The translations under genes and the position numbers were made by a program. 64,000 nucleotides of DNA from Actinomadura hibisca NBRC 15177 (lineage in GTDB: Bacteria; Actinomycetota; Actinomycetes; Streptosporangiales; Streptosporangiaceae). The first letter of the stretch is position 1; each line of letters begins with the position of its first letter. The DNA lies in assembly GCF_001552635.1 (NCBI RefSeq), contig NZ_BCRO01000002.1:62001-126000 (forward strand), written 5' to 3'. This document shows positions 8,350 through 15,955 of this stretch, in pieces. Under the pieces are notes generated by a model, which ran no database searches, was not told where the DNA came from, and saw only the letters and a list, made by a program, of their open reading frames with translations.

Positions 8350-9414
8350 TCAGGCGGGCTTGGCGCCGATGGACCCCATCAGCTGCGGCCACACCGACTG
8401 CGACTCGCGGATCCACGCGGGCCAGTTGTGCCGGCCGTCGCCGTAGATGTGCGCGGTGTAGGGGACCTTCAGCTCGTCCAGGCGGCGCTTGAAGTCCTTG
8501 TTGTTCGCGCCGATCGCGATCTCGCTGAGCAGGCCGATGTCCCAGGGCGCGACGTTCGGGTCGCCGGGGCCGGGCCGCCCGGTGGTGCCCGCCGAGAAGA
8601 ACAGCTTCACGCCGCGCAGCTTCTCCGCCAGCGCGTAGGGGTCGTGCGCGGCCCAGTTGGCGTCGTCCCAGCGCGGGATGCCCCAGATCGCGTACGGGTC
8701 CTGGTTGTTGCCCGCGTTGGTGAACATCAGCATCGCCGGGATGCCCGGCGAGCGCATCGACAGCAGCCCGCTCAGCGCCGCCACGTGCTTGAACAGCCCC
8801 GGGTGCCGGGCGGCGTAGCTGACCGCGCCCTGCGCGCCCGAGGAGTTGCCGATCGCCGCGCGCTGCGCGCCGCCCCGGTAGTTGCGCTCCACCAGCTGGC
8901 GCACCTCGCTGGTGTGGAAGGTCTCCCACTTGGGAGTGCCGCCCTTGCCGTAGTTGTACCAGTCGGCGTAGGAGCCGTTGCTGGCCTCCGGCATCACCAC
9001 GATGGCGTTGTACTTCGCCGCCCACGCCTCGATGTCGGTGTTGCGCGTCCAGGAGGTGTAGTCGTCCTGCCCGCCGTGGAAGGCGTACAGCACCGGCCAG
9101 GTCGCGGCCGAACCGGCGCTCCACCCCTTGGGCAGCAGCAGCCGGGTCTTGACGGTCTTGCCGAGCGCGGGGGACTGGATCGAGATGTCCACCTGCTGCA
9201 CGCCGACGGCGGCCGCGCGGGTGCCCTTCCCCGCGACGGCGGTCTTGACGATCCGCGCGCCGTCGTCGGCGGGCCGGACCGGGGCGGCCGAGGCGGGGGC
9301 CGCGACCAGCACGGTGGTTCCGACCGTCGTGGCCGCGGCGATCGCGGCGGCGGCCAGCGAGCGGCGCCGTCGCGCACCGGTACCGGGGACGTCGCGACGG
9401 AACGGGCGTGTCAT
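8350..9414 (-). CDS. Secreted esterase, antigen-85/esterase-D superfamily
   Basis: The protein has 354 residues. An N-terminal signal peptide (basic RRRRS at 16-19, hydrophobic to about 40) ends with an ASA-A site near residue 43. The mature part is an alpha/beta hydrolase of the putative esterase family that includes mycolyltransferases: oxyanion region HGGQDDYTSW, then KWETF, then nucleophile Ser191 in GNSSG, and a C-terminal GDGRHNW that supplies the catalytic His. The native substrate is unknown. It is exported, probably by Sec; a twin-arginine motif is not convincing. The ATG is preceded by gggag. A TetR gene lies 168 bp upstream on the same strand. Confidence 0.87.
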   Translation of the reverse strand: MTRPFRRDVPGTGARRRRSLAAAAIAAATTVGTTVLVAAPASAAPVRPADDGARIVKTAVAGKGTRAAAVGVQQVDISIQSPALGKTVKTRLLLPKGWSAGSAATWPVLYAFHGGQDDYTSWTRNTDIEAWAAKYNAIVVMPEASNGSYADWYNYGKGGTPKWETFHTSEVRQLVERNYRGGAQRAAIGNSSGAQGAVSYAARHPGLFKHVAALSGLLSMRSPGIPAMLMFTNAGNNQDPYAIWGIPRWDDANWAAHDPYALAEKLRGVKLFFSAGTTGRPGPGDPNVAPWDIGLLSEIAIGANNKDFKRRLDELKVPYTAHIYGDGRHNWPAWIRESQSVWPQLMGSIGAKPA

Positions 9415-9453
9415 GGGTCTCCCTGCTGCCGATGGGCGACCGGGACGGTCGCA

Positions 9454-9486
9454 CGGGACATGCGTCCCGAGTGTTCCGGTACCGGA
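9454..9486. promoter_or_regulatory. Two adjacent palindromes upstream of esterase gene
   Basis: cgggac-atgc-gtcccg spans 9454-9469 and a perfect 12-bp palindrome tccggtaccgga spans 9475-9486. Both lie 40-72 bp upstream of the esterase start and just downstream of a TetR gene, so they are candidate operators. Nothing ties them to a specific protein. Confidence 0.35.
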
Positions 9487-9581
9487 GAAAATGATCTATG
9501 GGGGGAGATGACAAGAAAAAGCGGGGCGATTGTGCCAGAGTGAGTGCTCCGAGGTGTGCGCGGACGGCGGCGCGGGACGGT

Positions 9582-10427
9582 TCAGCCGGCCCCGTCCTCG
9601 TGTGCCAGGAACTTGGCGAGGTTGCCCACCATGCGCCGGTCGAACGTTCCCGCGACGGCCCGCACCAGCGCCCCGAACGGCGACCCCGGCGGCTCGACCT
9701 CCATCAGCCACGCCACCCGCTCGGCGATCTCGGGGTCCAGCGCCGCCGCGCCGACCAGCATCGTGCCGAACTGCGTGGCCATGAGCTGCTCCAGCTGCGG
9801 CCGGGCCGGGCGGCGGGTGCGCAGCCACTCGGTGCCGGTCCACTCCACCCCCGCGATCCACGACTGCATCGTGGTCCGCATGACCTGGCCGGGCTCGTCG
9901 ATGCGCAACGTGCGGTAGGTCAGCGCGCAGATCTCCTCGCGCACCCGCTGCGCCGCCGCCAGCGCCGCGTCGGGGGCCTGCGCCCCGCCCATGCCCAGCA
10001 GCCCGGCGTAGCCGGACTCGTAGGTCTCCAGGAAGTCGACGTACAAGCCGAGCCGCGTCGCCATCTGCATCGACGGCGAGCCGTCGGCCACCTGGTCGAG
10101 CCGCGCGGTCAGCTCCGCGCCGACGCGGTGCGCGGCGGCCCCGTACAGCTCCTGCTTGCTGTCGAAGTAGCGGTAGACGGAGGAGCGGGAGGTCCCGGCC
10201 AGCAGCGCGATGTCGTCGATCGACACCTCGGGCTCGGGCCGCCGCCCGTAGATCTCGATGGCCGCCGTGATGATCTCCTCGCGGCGGCGGTCCAGGGGCA
10301 GCCGCCGGAACGCGGGCCGCCTGCGCCGGCCGGCCTGCACCCCGCTCTCGGCCCCGCCGTCGGCCTCGGCGAGCGCGGCGGCGGTCGTGTCGTCGGCCGC
10401 GCCCTCCGCGCCGCCCTGTTCGGCCAT
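9582..10427 (-). CDS. TetR/AcrR family transcriptional regulator
   Basis: The protein has 281 residues, longer than the usual 190-230 because of an Ala/Glu/Gly-rich disordered N-terminus (about 1-40). The DNA-binding helix-turn-helix lies at about 50-95: REEIITAAIEIYG, then SIDDIALLAGTSRSSVYRYF. The C-terminal ligand domain includes MQSWIAGVEWTGTEWL. The start is taken at ATG 10427 because TACAGT ends exactly 7 bases upstream (leaderless pattern); GTG 10436 lies inside that promoter. Likely targets are the downstream esterase gene or the divergent PAP2 gene; this is inference from position. Confidence 0.85.
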   Translation of the reverse strand: MAEQGGAEGAADDTTAAALAEADGGAESGVQAGRRRRPAFRRLPLDRRREEIITAAIEIYGRRPEPEVSIDDIALLAGTSRSSVYRYFDSKQELYGAAAHRVGAELTARLDQVADGSPSMQMATRLGLYVDFLETYESGYAGLLGMGGAQAPDAALAAAQRVREEICALTYRTLRIDEPGQVMRTTMQSWIAGVEWTGTEWLRTRRPARPQLEQLMATQFGTMLVGAAALDPEIAERVAWLMEVEPPGSPFGALVRAVAGTFDRRMVGNLAKFLAHEDGAG

Positions 10428-10588
10428 GGCGGCCACTGTAGTGGGACCGCCCGGCGCCGAGGGCGGCGACCGGTGGTCGGATGGCGGGCGTTCATCGGGC
10501 GGGCCGCCGACGCCATCATGCCAAGATCCGGCAACAGGCCGACGAGGCGAAGGGCCGACCGCGCGCGGCGTAGGGCAGGATCGGAGGC

Positions 10589-11251
10589 ATGCAGGTGCTC
10601 CGATCGGGGGGCGGGCGCCTTCCCTTCCTGACCACGCCGTACACGCTGCCGGCGGTGGCCGCCGCGCTCGCGGTGGCCACCACCCTCGACGTGCTCGCGG
10701 GCGGGCTGCTGCGGCGCTTCGACGCCTGGGCGTTCACCGGCGGGCTGCCGCCCCGCACCGGCGCCTGGCACTTCTTCTGGCGCACGGTCGTCAACGGCGG
10801 CCAGTACTGGCTGGTCGGCGGCCTGGTGGGGCTGGCGGCCGTGCTCGCCGCCTGGCGCGGCCGCGACCTGTGGCTGCTGGTGCGCGCCGGGATCTGGCTG
10901 ATGGCCACCGAGGTGGCGATCCGCGCCGGGCAGATCGCCTTCGGCCGCACCCCGCCGCGCACCGGCCACGACGTGCTGTTCGCCGAGGGGTACCTGTCCT
11001 ATCCCTCCGGGCACGCCGCCAACGCCGCCGCGTGCCTGACGGTCATCGTGCTGCTGACCGGGGCGTCGCGCCGCTGGGCGATCGCCGCGCACGTCCTGGC
11101 GCTCGGCGTCGCCGTCGCGGTGGTCACCCTGGGCTACCACTGGCCGACCGACGCCATCGCGGGCTGGGGGCTCGGCCTGGCGATGGCGGGCGTGGCCCGC
11201 GCGTTCCTCCCGTGGAAGTGGCGTGAGTCACAGGAACCGCCCGCCCATTGA
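10589..11251 (+). CDS. PAP2 superfamily membrane phosphatase
   Basis: The protein has 220 residues with five or six hydrophobic helices. Phosphatase motifs appear in order: an atypical motif 1 (AFGRTPPRTG), motif 2 YPSGHA with the catalytic His, and motif 3 GYHWPTDAIAGW. Relatives dephosphorylate phosphatidic acid or undecaprenyl pyrophosphate at the outer face of the membrane. The start ATG follows ggagg, and a possible -10 (TAGGGC) lies about 12 bases further upstream. It is divergent from the TetR gene, separated by about 160 bp. Confidence 0.87.
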   Translation: MQVLRSGGGRLPFLTTPYTLPAVAAALAVATTLDVLAGGLLRRFDAWAFTGGLPPRTGAWHFFWRTVVNGGQYWLVGGLVGLAAVLAAWRGRDLWLLVRAGIWLMATEVAIRAGQIAFGRTPPRTGHDVLFAEGYLSYPSGHAANAAACLTVIVLLTGASRRWAIAAHVLALGVAVAVVTLGYHWPTDAIAGWGLGLAMAGVARAFLPWKWRESQEPPAH

Positions 11252-11307
11252 CCGTAACCGCTCACTTACTCGACAGTGGGGCCAGGCGGCAGGGAAGGTG
11301 GCACACG

Positions 11308-12591
11308 ATGACGACGCAGGCGGACCCGGCCCGCGAGATCCCGCTCAGCGACCTGCGCTTCTGGGAGCGCCCGCTGACCGAGCGCGCGGCCGCCTTCGCG
11401 GCGCTGCGCGCCCACGGCGCGCCGGTGCGCTTCCCCGATCCGCAGATCCCCTTCACCAAGGGGGGCGCGGGCTACTGGGCGCTGGTGCGGCACGCCGACG
11501 TCGTCGAGGCCAGCCGCAACCCGCAGATCTTCAGCAGCGAGCCGAACGCCACCACGGTGATCGACTCGCCGGGGTTCGTGGACAAGTACATCAACTCCAT
11601 GATCAACATGGACGACCCGCGGCACGCCAAGATCCGCCGCATCGTGTCCCGCGCGTTCAGCCCCCGGATGCTGGCCAAGACCGAGGACGACATCCAGGCC
11701 CGCGCCGCCCGCATCGTCGACGAGCTGATCGCCTCCGGCCCCGGCGACTTCGTCGCCAAGGTCGCGGTGCGGCTGCCGGTCGAGGTCATCTGCGACATGC
11801 TCGGCATCCCCGACGCCCTCCACCCGCGCGTGGTGCGCCTGACCAACATCGTGCTCGGCAACTCCGACGCCGAGTACACCGGCATCACCCCCGAGATGGG
11901 CAAGCTGAGCACCGGCCGCGGCCTGGTGAAGGTCGCCCTCGCCAGCCGCGAACTGCACCGCCTGGCCGCCAGGCTCGGCCGCGAGCGCGCCGGGAACCCC
12001 ACCGGCGACCTGACCTCCGCGCTGGTCAACGCCAACATCGACGGTGAGAGGCTGACCACCCAGGAGTTCGGCACCTTCTTCCTGCTGCTGGTGGTCGCGG
12101 GGAACGAGACGACCCGCACCGCCATCGCGCACGGCCTGAAGTTGTTCACCGACAACCCCGACCAGCGCGACCTGCTGCTGGCGGACTTCGACGGCCGCGT
12201 CTCCGGCGCCGTCGAGGAGATCGTCCGCTACTCCACGCCGGTCACCCAGTTCCGCCGCAACCTGACCCGCGACCACGAGATGAACGGCCACCACTACAAG
12301 GCGGGCGACAAGGTCCTGCTGTTCTACAACTCCGCCAACCGCGACGAGAGCGTCTTCGACGACCCCGACGCCTTCGACATCACGCGCTCCCCGAACCCGC
12401 ACGTGGGCTTCGGCGGCCCCGGCCCCCACTTCTGCCTGGGCGCGAACCTGGCCCGCCGCGAGATCACCGTGATGTTCCGCGAGCTGTTCACCCGCATCCC
12501 CGACATCCGCGCCGACGGCGAACCCGACCGCCTGCTGTCCAGCTTCATCAACGGCTTCAAACGCCTGCCCTGCACCTTCACCGCCCCCTGA
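11308..12591 (+). CDS. Cytochrome P450, CYP124/125/142-like
   Basis: The protein has 427 residues; ATG 11308 follows agggaagg. P450 landmarks are complete: I-helix oxygen-activation motif AGNETT (Ala264 onward), the ExxR region in VEEIVRYSTPV, and heme loop GFGGPGPHFCLG with the thiolate Cys376. The heme-loop wording and the N-terminal LSDLRFWERPLTERAAAFAALR are close to the actinobacterial CYP124/125/142 group, which hydroxylates sterol or branched lipid side chains at the terminal carbon. Redox partners are not adjacent. The substrate is inferred only from this resemblance. Confidence 0.9.
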   Translation: MTTQADPAREIPLSDLRFWERPLTERAAAFAALRAHGAPVRFPDPQIPFTKGGAGYWALVRHADVVEASRNPQIFSSEPNATTVIDSPGFVDKYINSMINMDDPRHAKIRRIVSRAFSPRMLAKTEDDIQARAARIVDELIASGPGDFVAKVAVRLPVEVICDMLGIPDALHPRVVRLTNIVLGNSDAEYTGITPEMGKLSTGRGLVKVALASRELHRLAARLGRERAGNPTGDLTSALVNANIDGERLTTQEFGTFFLLLVVAGNETTRTAIAHGLKLFTDNPDQRDLLLADFDGRVSGAVEEIVRYSTPVTQFRRNLTRDHEMNGHHYKAGDKVLLFYNSANRDESVFDDPDAFDITRSPNPHVGFGGPGPHFCLGANLARREITVMFRELFTRIPDIRADGEPDRLLSSFINGFKRLPCTFTAP

Positions 12592-12638
12592 CCCCGCGCC
12601 GCAGCGCCGTGTCGGAGCGCCGTGTCGGTCCCGGCCGC

Positions 12639-12644
12639 TAGGGT
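12639..12644 (+). promoter_or_regulatory. -10 element TAGGGT of a leaderless transcript
   Basis: TAGGGT is followed by 7 bases (cctcgcc) and then the GTG at 12652. It fixes the start of the small downstream gene. Confidence 0.55.
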
Positions 12645-12651
12645 CCTCGCC

Positions 12652-12849
12652 GTGCTTGCGGAACTGGTGGAACGCGCGGCCTCCGGCGGCGACGAGGCGG
12701 TCGAGGAACTGGCCGCCCGCGCCACCGGCCCGGTGGCCGAGCAGGCGTTCCTGCGCTGGCAGGAACAGCCTCCGCCCGGCGCGGGCGAGCTGCACGTGCC
12801 GATCGCGCGCATCCCGGCGGAGGCCGCCGCCGTCTACCAGCAGAGCTGA
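12652..12849 (+). CDS. Small hypothetical protein, 65 aa
   Basis: I do not recognise this protein. It is 65 residues long: an acidic, alanine-rich N-terminal helix (LAELVERAASGGDEAVEELA) followed by a Pro/Gly-rich part that ends in HVPIARIPAEAAAVYQQS. It has no membrane segment or cysteines. A -10 box 7 bases before the GTG supports expression and this start. It lies between the P450 gene and a convergent hydrolase gene. Codon use matches the host. Confidence 0.6.
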   Translation: MLAELVERAASGGDEAVEELAARATGPVAEQAFLRWQEQPPPGAGELHVPIARIPAEAAAVYQQS

Positions 12850-12871
12850 CGGAGCGGCGGCCCAGGGCGGG

Positions 12872-13615
12872 TCAGGACGCCAGCGAGTCGAGCAGGCGGG
12901 CCAGCTCGACGGGCTTGGAGAACATCGGCCAGTGCCCCGTCGGCAGCTCGTGGAAGCTCCACTCCGGCCCGCCCAGCGCCGCGAACAGCGGGTTCCCGGC
13001 GGCGATCATCTGCTCGACCAGGGGACGCGGGATCGTGTTCAGCACCATGCTCTTCGGCGTGTCCGGCACCGTCTCGGGACGGATCAGCGGCTGCGTGGCG
13101 GTCGCGAACGGCTGCGGCGTCACCCGCGCGCGGATCTCCGCCAGCATCTCCTCGGGCATGTCCGCGTGGTTCTCGGGGTCGGCGGCGGCGTCGAACGGCG
13201 GCGCGGGCAACAACCAGCCGTCGCCCTCCTCGGCGACCTGCTTCTCGACCGCCGCCTGCTGCTCGGGCTCGCTGAAGTCGTGCTGCGCCATGCCCGACGG
13301 CAGCGGCGCGCTGTCCACGTAGACCACCCGCGACAACCGTTCGGGAACGCGGTCGGCCGCGCCGGTCACCGGGAGCATGCCGCCGCTGTGCCCGACGAGG
13401 ACCACCTCGCGCAGGTCGCCGTCCGCCAGCACCTTGAGCACGTCGGCGACGTGGGTGTCCAGGTCCACTTCGGGCGTCGCCTCTGCCGCGCGCTCGGCCA
13501 GGCCCGTCAGCGTCACCGGATGCACCTCGTGCCCGGCGGCCCGCAGCTCCTCGGTGACGCGCTCCCACGCCCACGCGCCGAGCCAGTAACCGGGGACCAG
13601 TACGAAAGTCGCCAT
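12872..13615 (-). CDS. Alpha/beta hydrolase
   Basis: The protein has 247 residues; ATG 13615 has aaggaaagg upstream, so the longer frame is rejected. The fold starts MATFVLVPGYWLGAWAW (oxyanion strand), with the nucleophile in VLVGHSGG and the catalytic His in PTGHWPMFSKP near the C-terminus. This is the small esterase group often labelled EstA/salicylate-esterase-like. It is divergent from a WYL-domain regulator 81 bp away, a common regulator-target arrangement. Confidence 0.87.
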   Translation of the reverse strand: MATFVLVPGYWLGAWAWERVTEELRAAGHEVHPVTLTGLAERAAEATPEVDLDTHVADVLKVLADGDLREVVLVGHSGGMLPVTGAADRVPERLSRVVYVDSAPLPSGMAQHDFSEPEQQAAVEKQVAEEGDGWLLPAPPFDAAADPENHADMPEEMLAEIRARVTPQPFATATQPLIRPETVPDTPKSMVLNTIPRPLVEQMIAAGNPLFAALGGPEWSFHELPTGHWPMFSKPVELARLLDSLAS

Positions 13616-13696
13616 GTCAGAGCCTTTCCTTGAAGCGGATACGACCATCGTAAGATCAATACCGGACAGAAACCGCCCGGATTACTGGAGTGTCCT

Positions 13697-14644
13697 GTGT
13701 CACACCCCACCACCCGGATCCTGACGATGCTGGAGCTGCTCCAGGCCCACCACCACATGAGCGGGGCCGAACTCGCCCGGCGGCTGGAGGTGGACGAACG
13801 CACCGTGCGGCGCTACGCCGCGCGTCTCGTTGACCTCGGCATCCCCGTCGTCGCCGAACGCGGCCGTTACGGCGGCTACCGGCTCGCCCCTGGCTACAAG
13901 CTGCCGCCGCTGATGCTCACCGACGACGAGGCGACCGCCGTGGTGCTGGGCCTGCTCGCCGGACGCCGCGTCGGCCTGCCCGGCGAGGCCGCCGAAAGCG
14001 CCCTCGCCAAGGTGCAGCGGGTGCTGCCGAGCGCGCTGCGCGACCGCGTCCAGGCGCTGGAGCACACCTTGGGCTTCACCCTCGCCGAACGCCCCGGAGC
14101 CGCGCCCGGCACCGCCGCGCTGCTGACCCTGGCCGCCGCAGCCCGCGCGCGGTACCGCGTCCGGATGCGCTACCGCTCCTGGAAGGGCGACGACAGCGAA
14201 CGCGACCTGGACCCCTACGGCCTGGTCTTCCACTCCGGCCGCTGGTACGTCACCGGGCACGACCACCGCAGCGGCGAGACCCGCACCTTCCGCGTGGACC
14301 GCGTCCGCGCCGCCGAGCCGACCGAGATCCCCTTCGAGGTCCCCGACGACGCCGACCCCGTGCTCGACGTCACCCGCGCCCTGGCCGGAGTCCCCTACGC
14401 CCACGAGGTGGAAGTGCTGCTGGAGACCGGCTTGCCGGAGGCGCGCCGCCGCATCCCCGCCACCACCGCCACGCTCCGCGAGACCGACGGGGGAGTGCTG
14501 CTGTCCACCCGCGTGGAGAGCCTGACCGGGATGGCGCAGATGCTGGCCGGGCTCGGCTGGCCGTTCGTCATCCGCCGCCCCGACGCGCTGCGCGACGCCG
14601 TCGCCGAACTGGCCGACGCCCTGCGCGCCCAGGCCGGGCGCTAG
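13697..14644 (+). CDS. YafY-type HTH and WYL-domain transcriptional regulator
   Basis: The protein has 315 residues and starts at GTG. The N-terminal helix-turn-helix (HTH_11, about 1-60) reads RILTMLELLQAHHHMSGAEL, then VDERTVRRYAARL and GRYGGYRLAPGYKLPPLML. A WYL ligand-sensing domain follows (about 145-225: RMRYRSWKGDDSERDLDPYG, GRWYVTGHD, FRVDRV) and a C-terminal WCX-like domain. Such proteins sense nucleic acid or nucleotide ligands and repress nearby genes. The divergent hydrolase is the likely target. Confidence 0.9.
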   Translation: MSHPTTRILTMLELLQAHHHMSGAELARRLEVDERTVRRYAARLVDLGIPVVAERGRYGGYRLAPGYKLPPLMLTDDEATAVVLGLLAGRRVGLPGEAAESALAKVQRVLPSALRDRVQALEHTLGFTLAERPGAAPGTAALLTLAAAARARYRVRMRYRSWKGDDSERDLDPYGLVFHSGRWYVTGHDHRSGETRTFRVDRVRAAEPTEIPFEVPDDADPVLDVTRALAGVPYAHEVEVLLETGLPEARRRIPATTATLRETDGGVLLSTRVESLTGMAQMLAGLGWPFVIRRPDALRDAVAELADALRAQAGR

Positions 14645-14660
14645 CACCTCGTCCGGCGGC

Positions 14661-15230
14661 TCAGCCGAGGGAGGTGCGCTCGACCCACTCGCGCCGCAAC
14701 ATCGCGTACACGATCTCGTCGGTCCACTCGCCCTTGACCAGCTCGTTCTCGACCAGGTGGGCCTCGCGGCGCATCCCCAGCCGCTCCAGCACCCGCGCCG
14801 ACGCCTCGTTGCGGCCGTCCAGCCGCCCGCAGACCCGGTGCAGGCCGAGCCCCTCGAAGCCCAGCCGCAACACCTCGGCCGCCGCCTCGGTCGCGAACCC
14901 CTGGCCGTGGTAGTTCGGATTGAAGATGTAGCCGATCTCGCCCTGCCGGTGCTCCTGGCTGCGCCACTGCAGGTTGACCTCGCCGATCAGCGCGCCGGTG
15001 GCGCGCCACACCACCGCCAGCACCAGCCAGTCGCCCTCCTTCTCCAGCGCGGAGGCGGCCATCTTCTGCTGGAGGAAGACCCGCGACTCCTCCAGGTCGC
15101 GCGGCTCCCAGTACAGGAAGCGCGCGACCTCCGGCAACGACTGGTAGGCGTGCAGGCCCTCCAGGTCGCCGGGCCGGAACGGGCGCAGCTCCAGCCGCTC
15201 GGTCACAAGGGGGAATTCGGGACGCAGCAC
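14661..15230 (-). CDS. GNAT acetyltransferase, RimJ/RimL type
   Basis: The protein has 189 residues. It has the Acetyltransf_3 pattern: TERLELRPFRPGDLEGL at the N-terminus, GEIGYIFNPNYHGQGFATEA (acetyl-CoA pyrophosphate loop, HGQGFA) and NEASARVLERLGMR. Relatives acetylate ribosomal protein N-termini or small amines with acetyl-CoA. The GTG start at 15230 is supported by TAGGAT at 15237-15242, which leaves 6 bases between it and the start (leaderless layout). It is convergent with the WYL regulator. Confidence 0.88.
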   Translation of the reverse strand: MLRPEFPLVTERLELRPFRPGDLEGLHAYQSLPEVARFLYWEPRDLEESRVFLQQKMAASALEKEGDWLVLAVVWRATGALIGEVNLQWRSQEHRQGEIGYIFNPNYHGQGFATEAAAEVLRLGFEGLGLHRVCGRLDGRNEASARVLERLGMRREAHLVENELVKGEWTDEIVYAMLRREWVERTSLG

Positions 15231-15289
15231 ACGAAGATCCTAGGCGTCCTGCCGCCGTTGGCAACGGCTATCCCTCGGCAAGCGCCGGT

Positions 15290-15955
15290 TCAGCGGCCGA
15301 AACCCGCGTCGCGGGCCCGGAGGGCGGCCTCGGTGCGGTCGGCGACCTGGAGCTTGGCCAGCACCGTGGACACGTTGTTGCGCACGGTCTTCGGCGACAA
15401 CCCCAGCCGCTCGGCGATCCGCGCGTTGCCGAGGCCCGCCGCCACCAGCTCCAGCACCTCGCGCTCGCGCGCGGTGAGCTGCGGGAACGGGTCGTCGTCG
15501 TGGGTGCGCGCGGTCGCCAGCCGGGTGAAGTAGCCCGTGACCCGCCCCGCCAGCGCCGGGCCGAAGATCACCTCGCCGCCCGCCACCGCCGTGATCGCCC
15601 GCAGGATCTCCTCCTGGTCGGCGCCCTTGACCAGGTAGCCGCGCGCCCCGGCCAGCATCGCGGCGAAGACGCTGTCGTCATCGTCGTGCATGGTCAGCAC
15701 CAGCACCCCGGTGGCGGGCCGCGCCGCCAGCACCCGGCGGATGGCGTCCACGCCGCCCATCCGGGGCATCCGCAGGTCCATCACCACCACGTCCGGGCGC
15801 AGCCGCTCGGCCAGCAGCACCGCGTCCAGCCCGTCGGCGGCGGTCCCGGCCACCTCGACCCGGCCGGTGGACTCCAGCATCAGCCGCAACCCGTCCCGGT
15901 AGACCGGGTGGTCGTCGGCCAGCACGACCCGCAGCGGCCGTACCTCGGTCGTCAT
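15290..15955 (-). CDS. NarL/LuxR-type response regulator
   Basis: The protein has 221 residues. The receiver domain (about 8-125) holds the acidic pair in VVLADDHPVYRDG, the phosphoacceptor Asp in VVVMDLRMP, the conserved Thr in VLTMHDDDDS and Lys in YLVKGAD. The LuxR helix-turn-helix (about 155-215) reads LTAREREVLELVAAGLGNAR and LSPKTVRNNVSTVLAKLQV. Its ATG overlaps the stop of the histidine kinase gene (ATGA), so the two are translationally coupled and form a two-component system. The signal is unknown. Confidence 0.93.
   Translation of the reverse strand: MTTEVRPLRVVLADDHPVYRDGLRLMLESTGRVEVAGTAADGLDAVLLAERLRPDVVVMDLRMPRMGGVDAIRRVLAARPATGVLVLTMHDDDDSVFAAMLAGARGYLVKGADQEEILRAITAVAGGEVIFGPALAGRVTGYFTRLATARTHDDDPFPQLTAREREVLELVAAGLGNARIAERLGLSPKTVRNNVSTVLAKLQVADRTEAALRARDAGFGR

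Noticed and set aside
5248-9543. Very long open frame of more than 1400 codons on the plus strand
   Set aside because: It is Arg/Pro/Ala-rich with no recognisable domain and runs across the desaturase, FAAL and a minus-strand esterase in the wrong frame. Open shadow frames are normal at this GC content.
13663-13696. ggacag...tgtcc as operator of the WYL regulator
   Set aside because: The arms are short and unevenly spaced, so the match is not better than chance.
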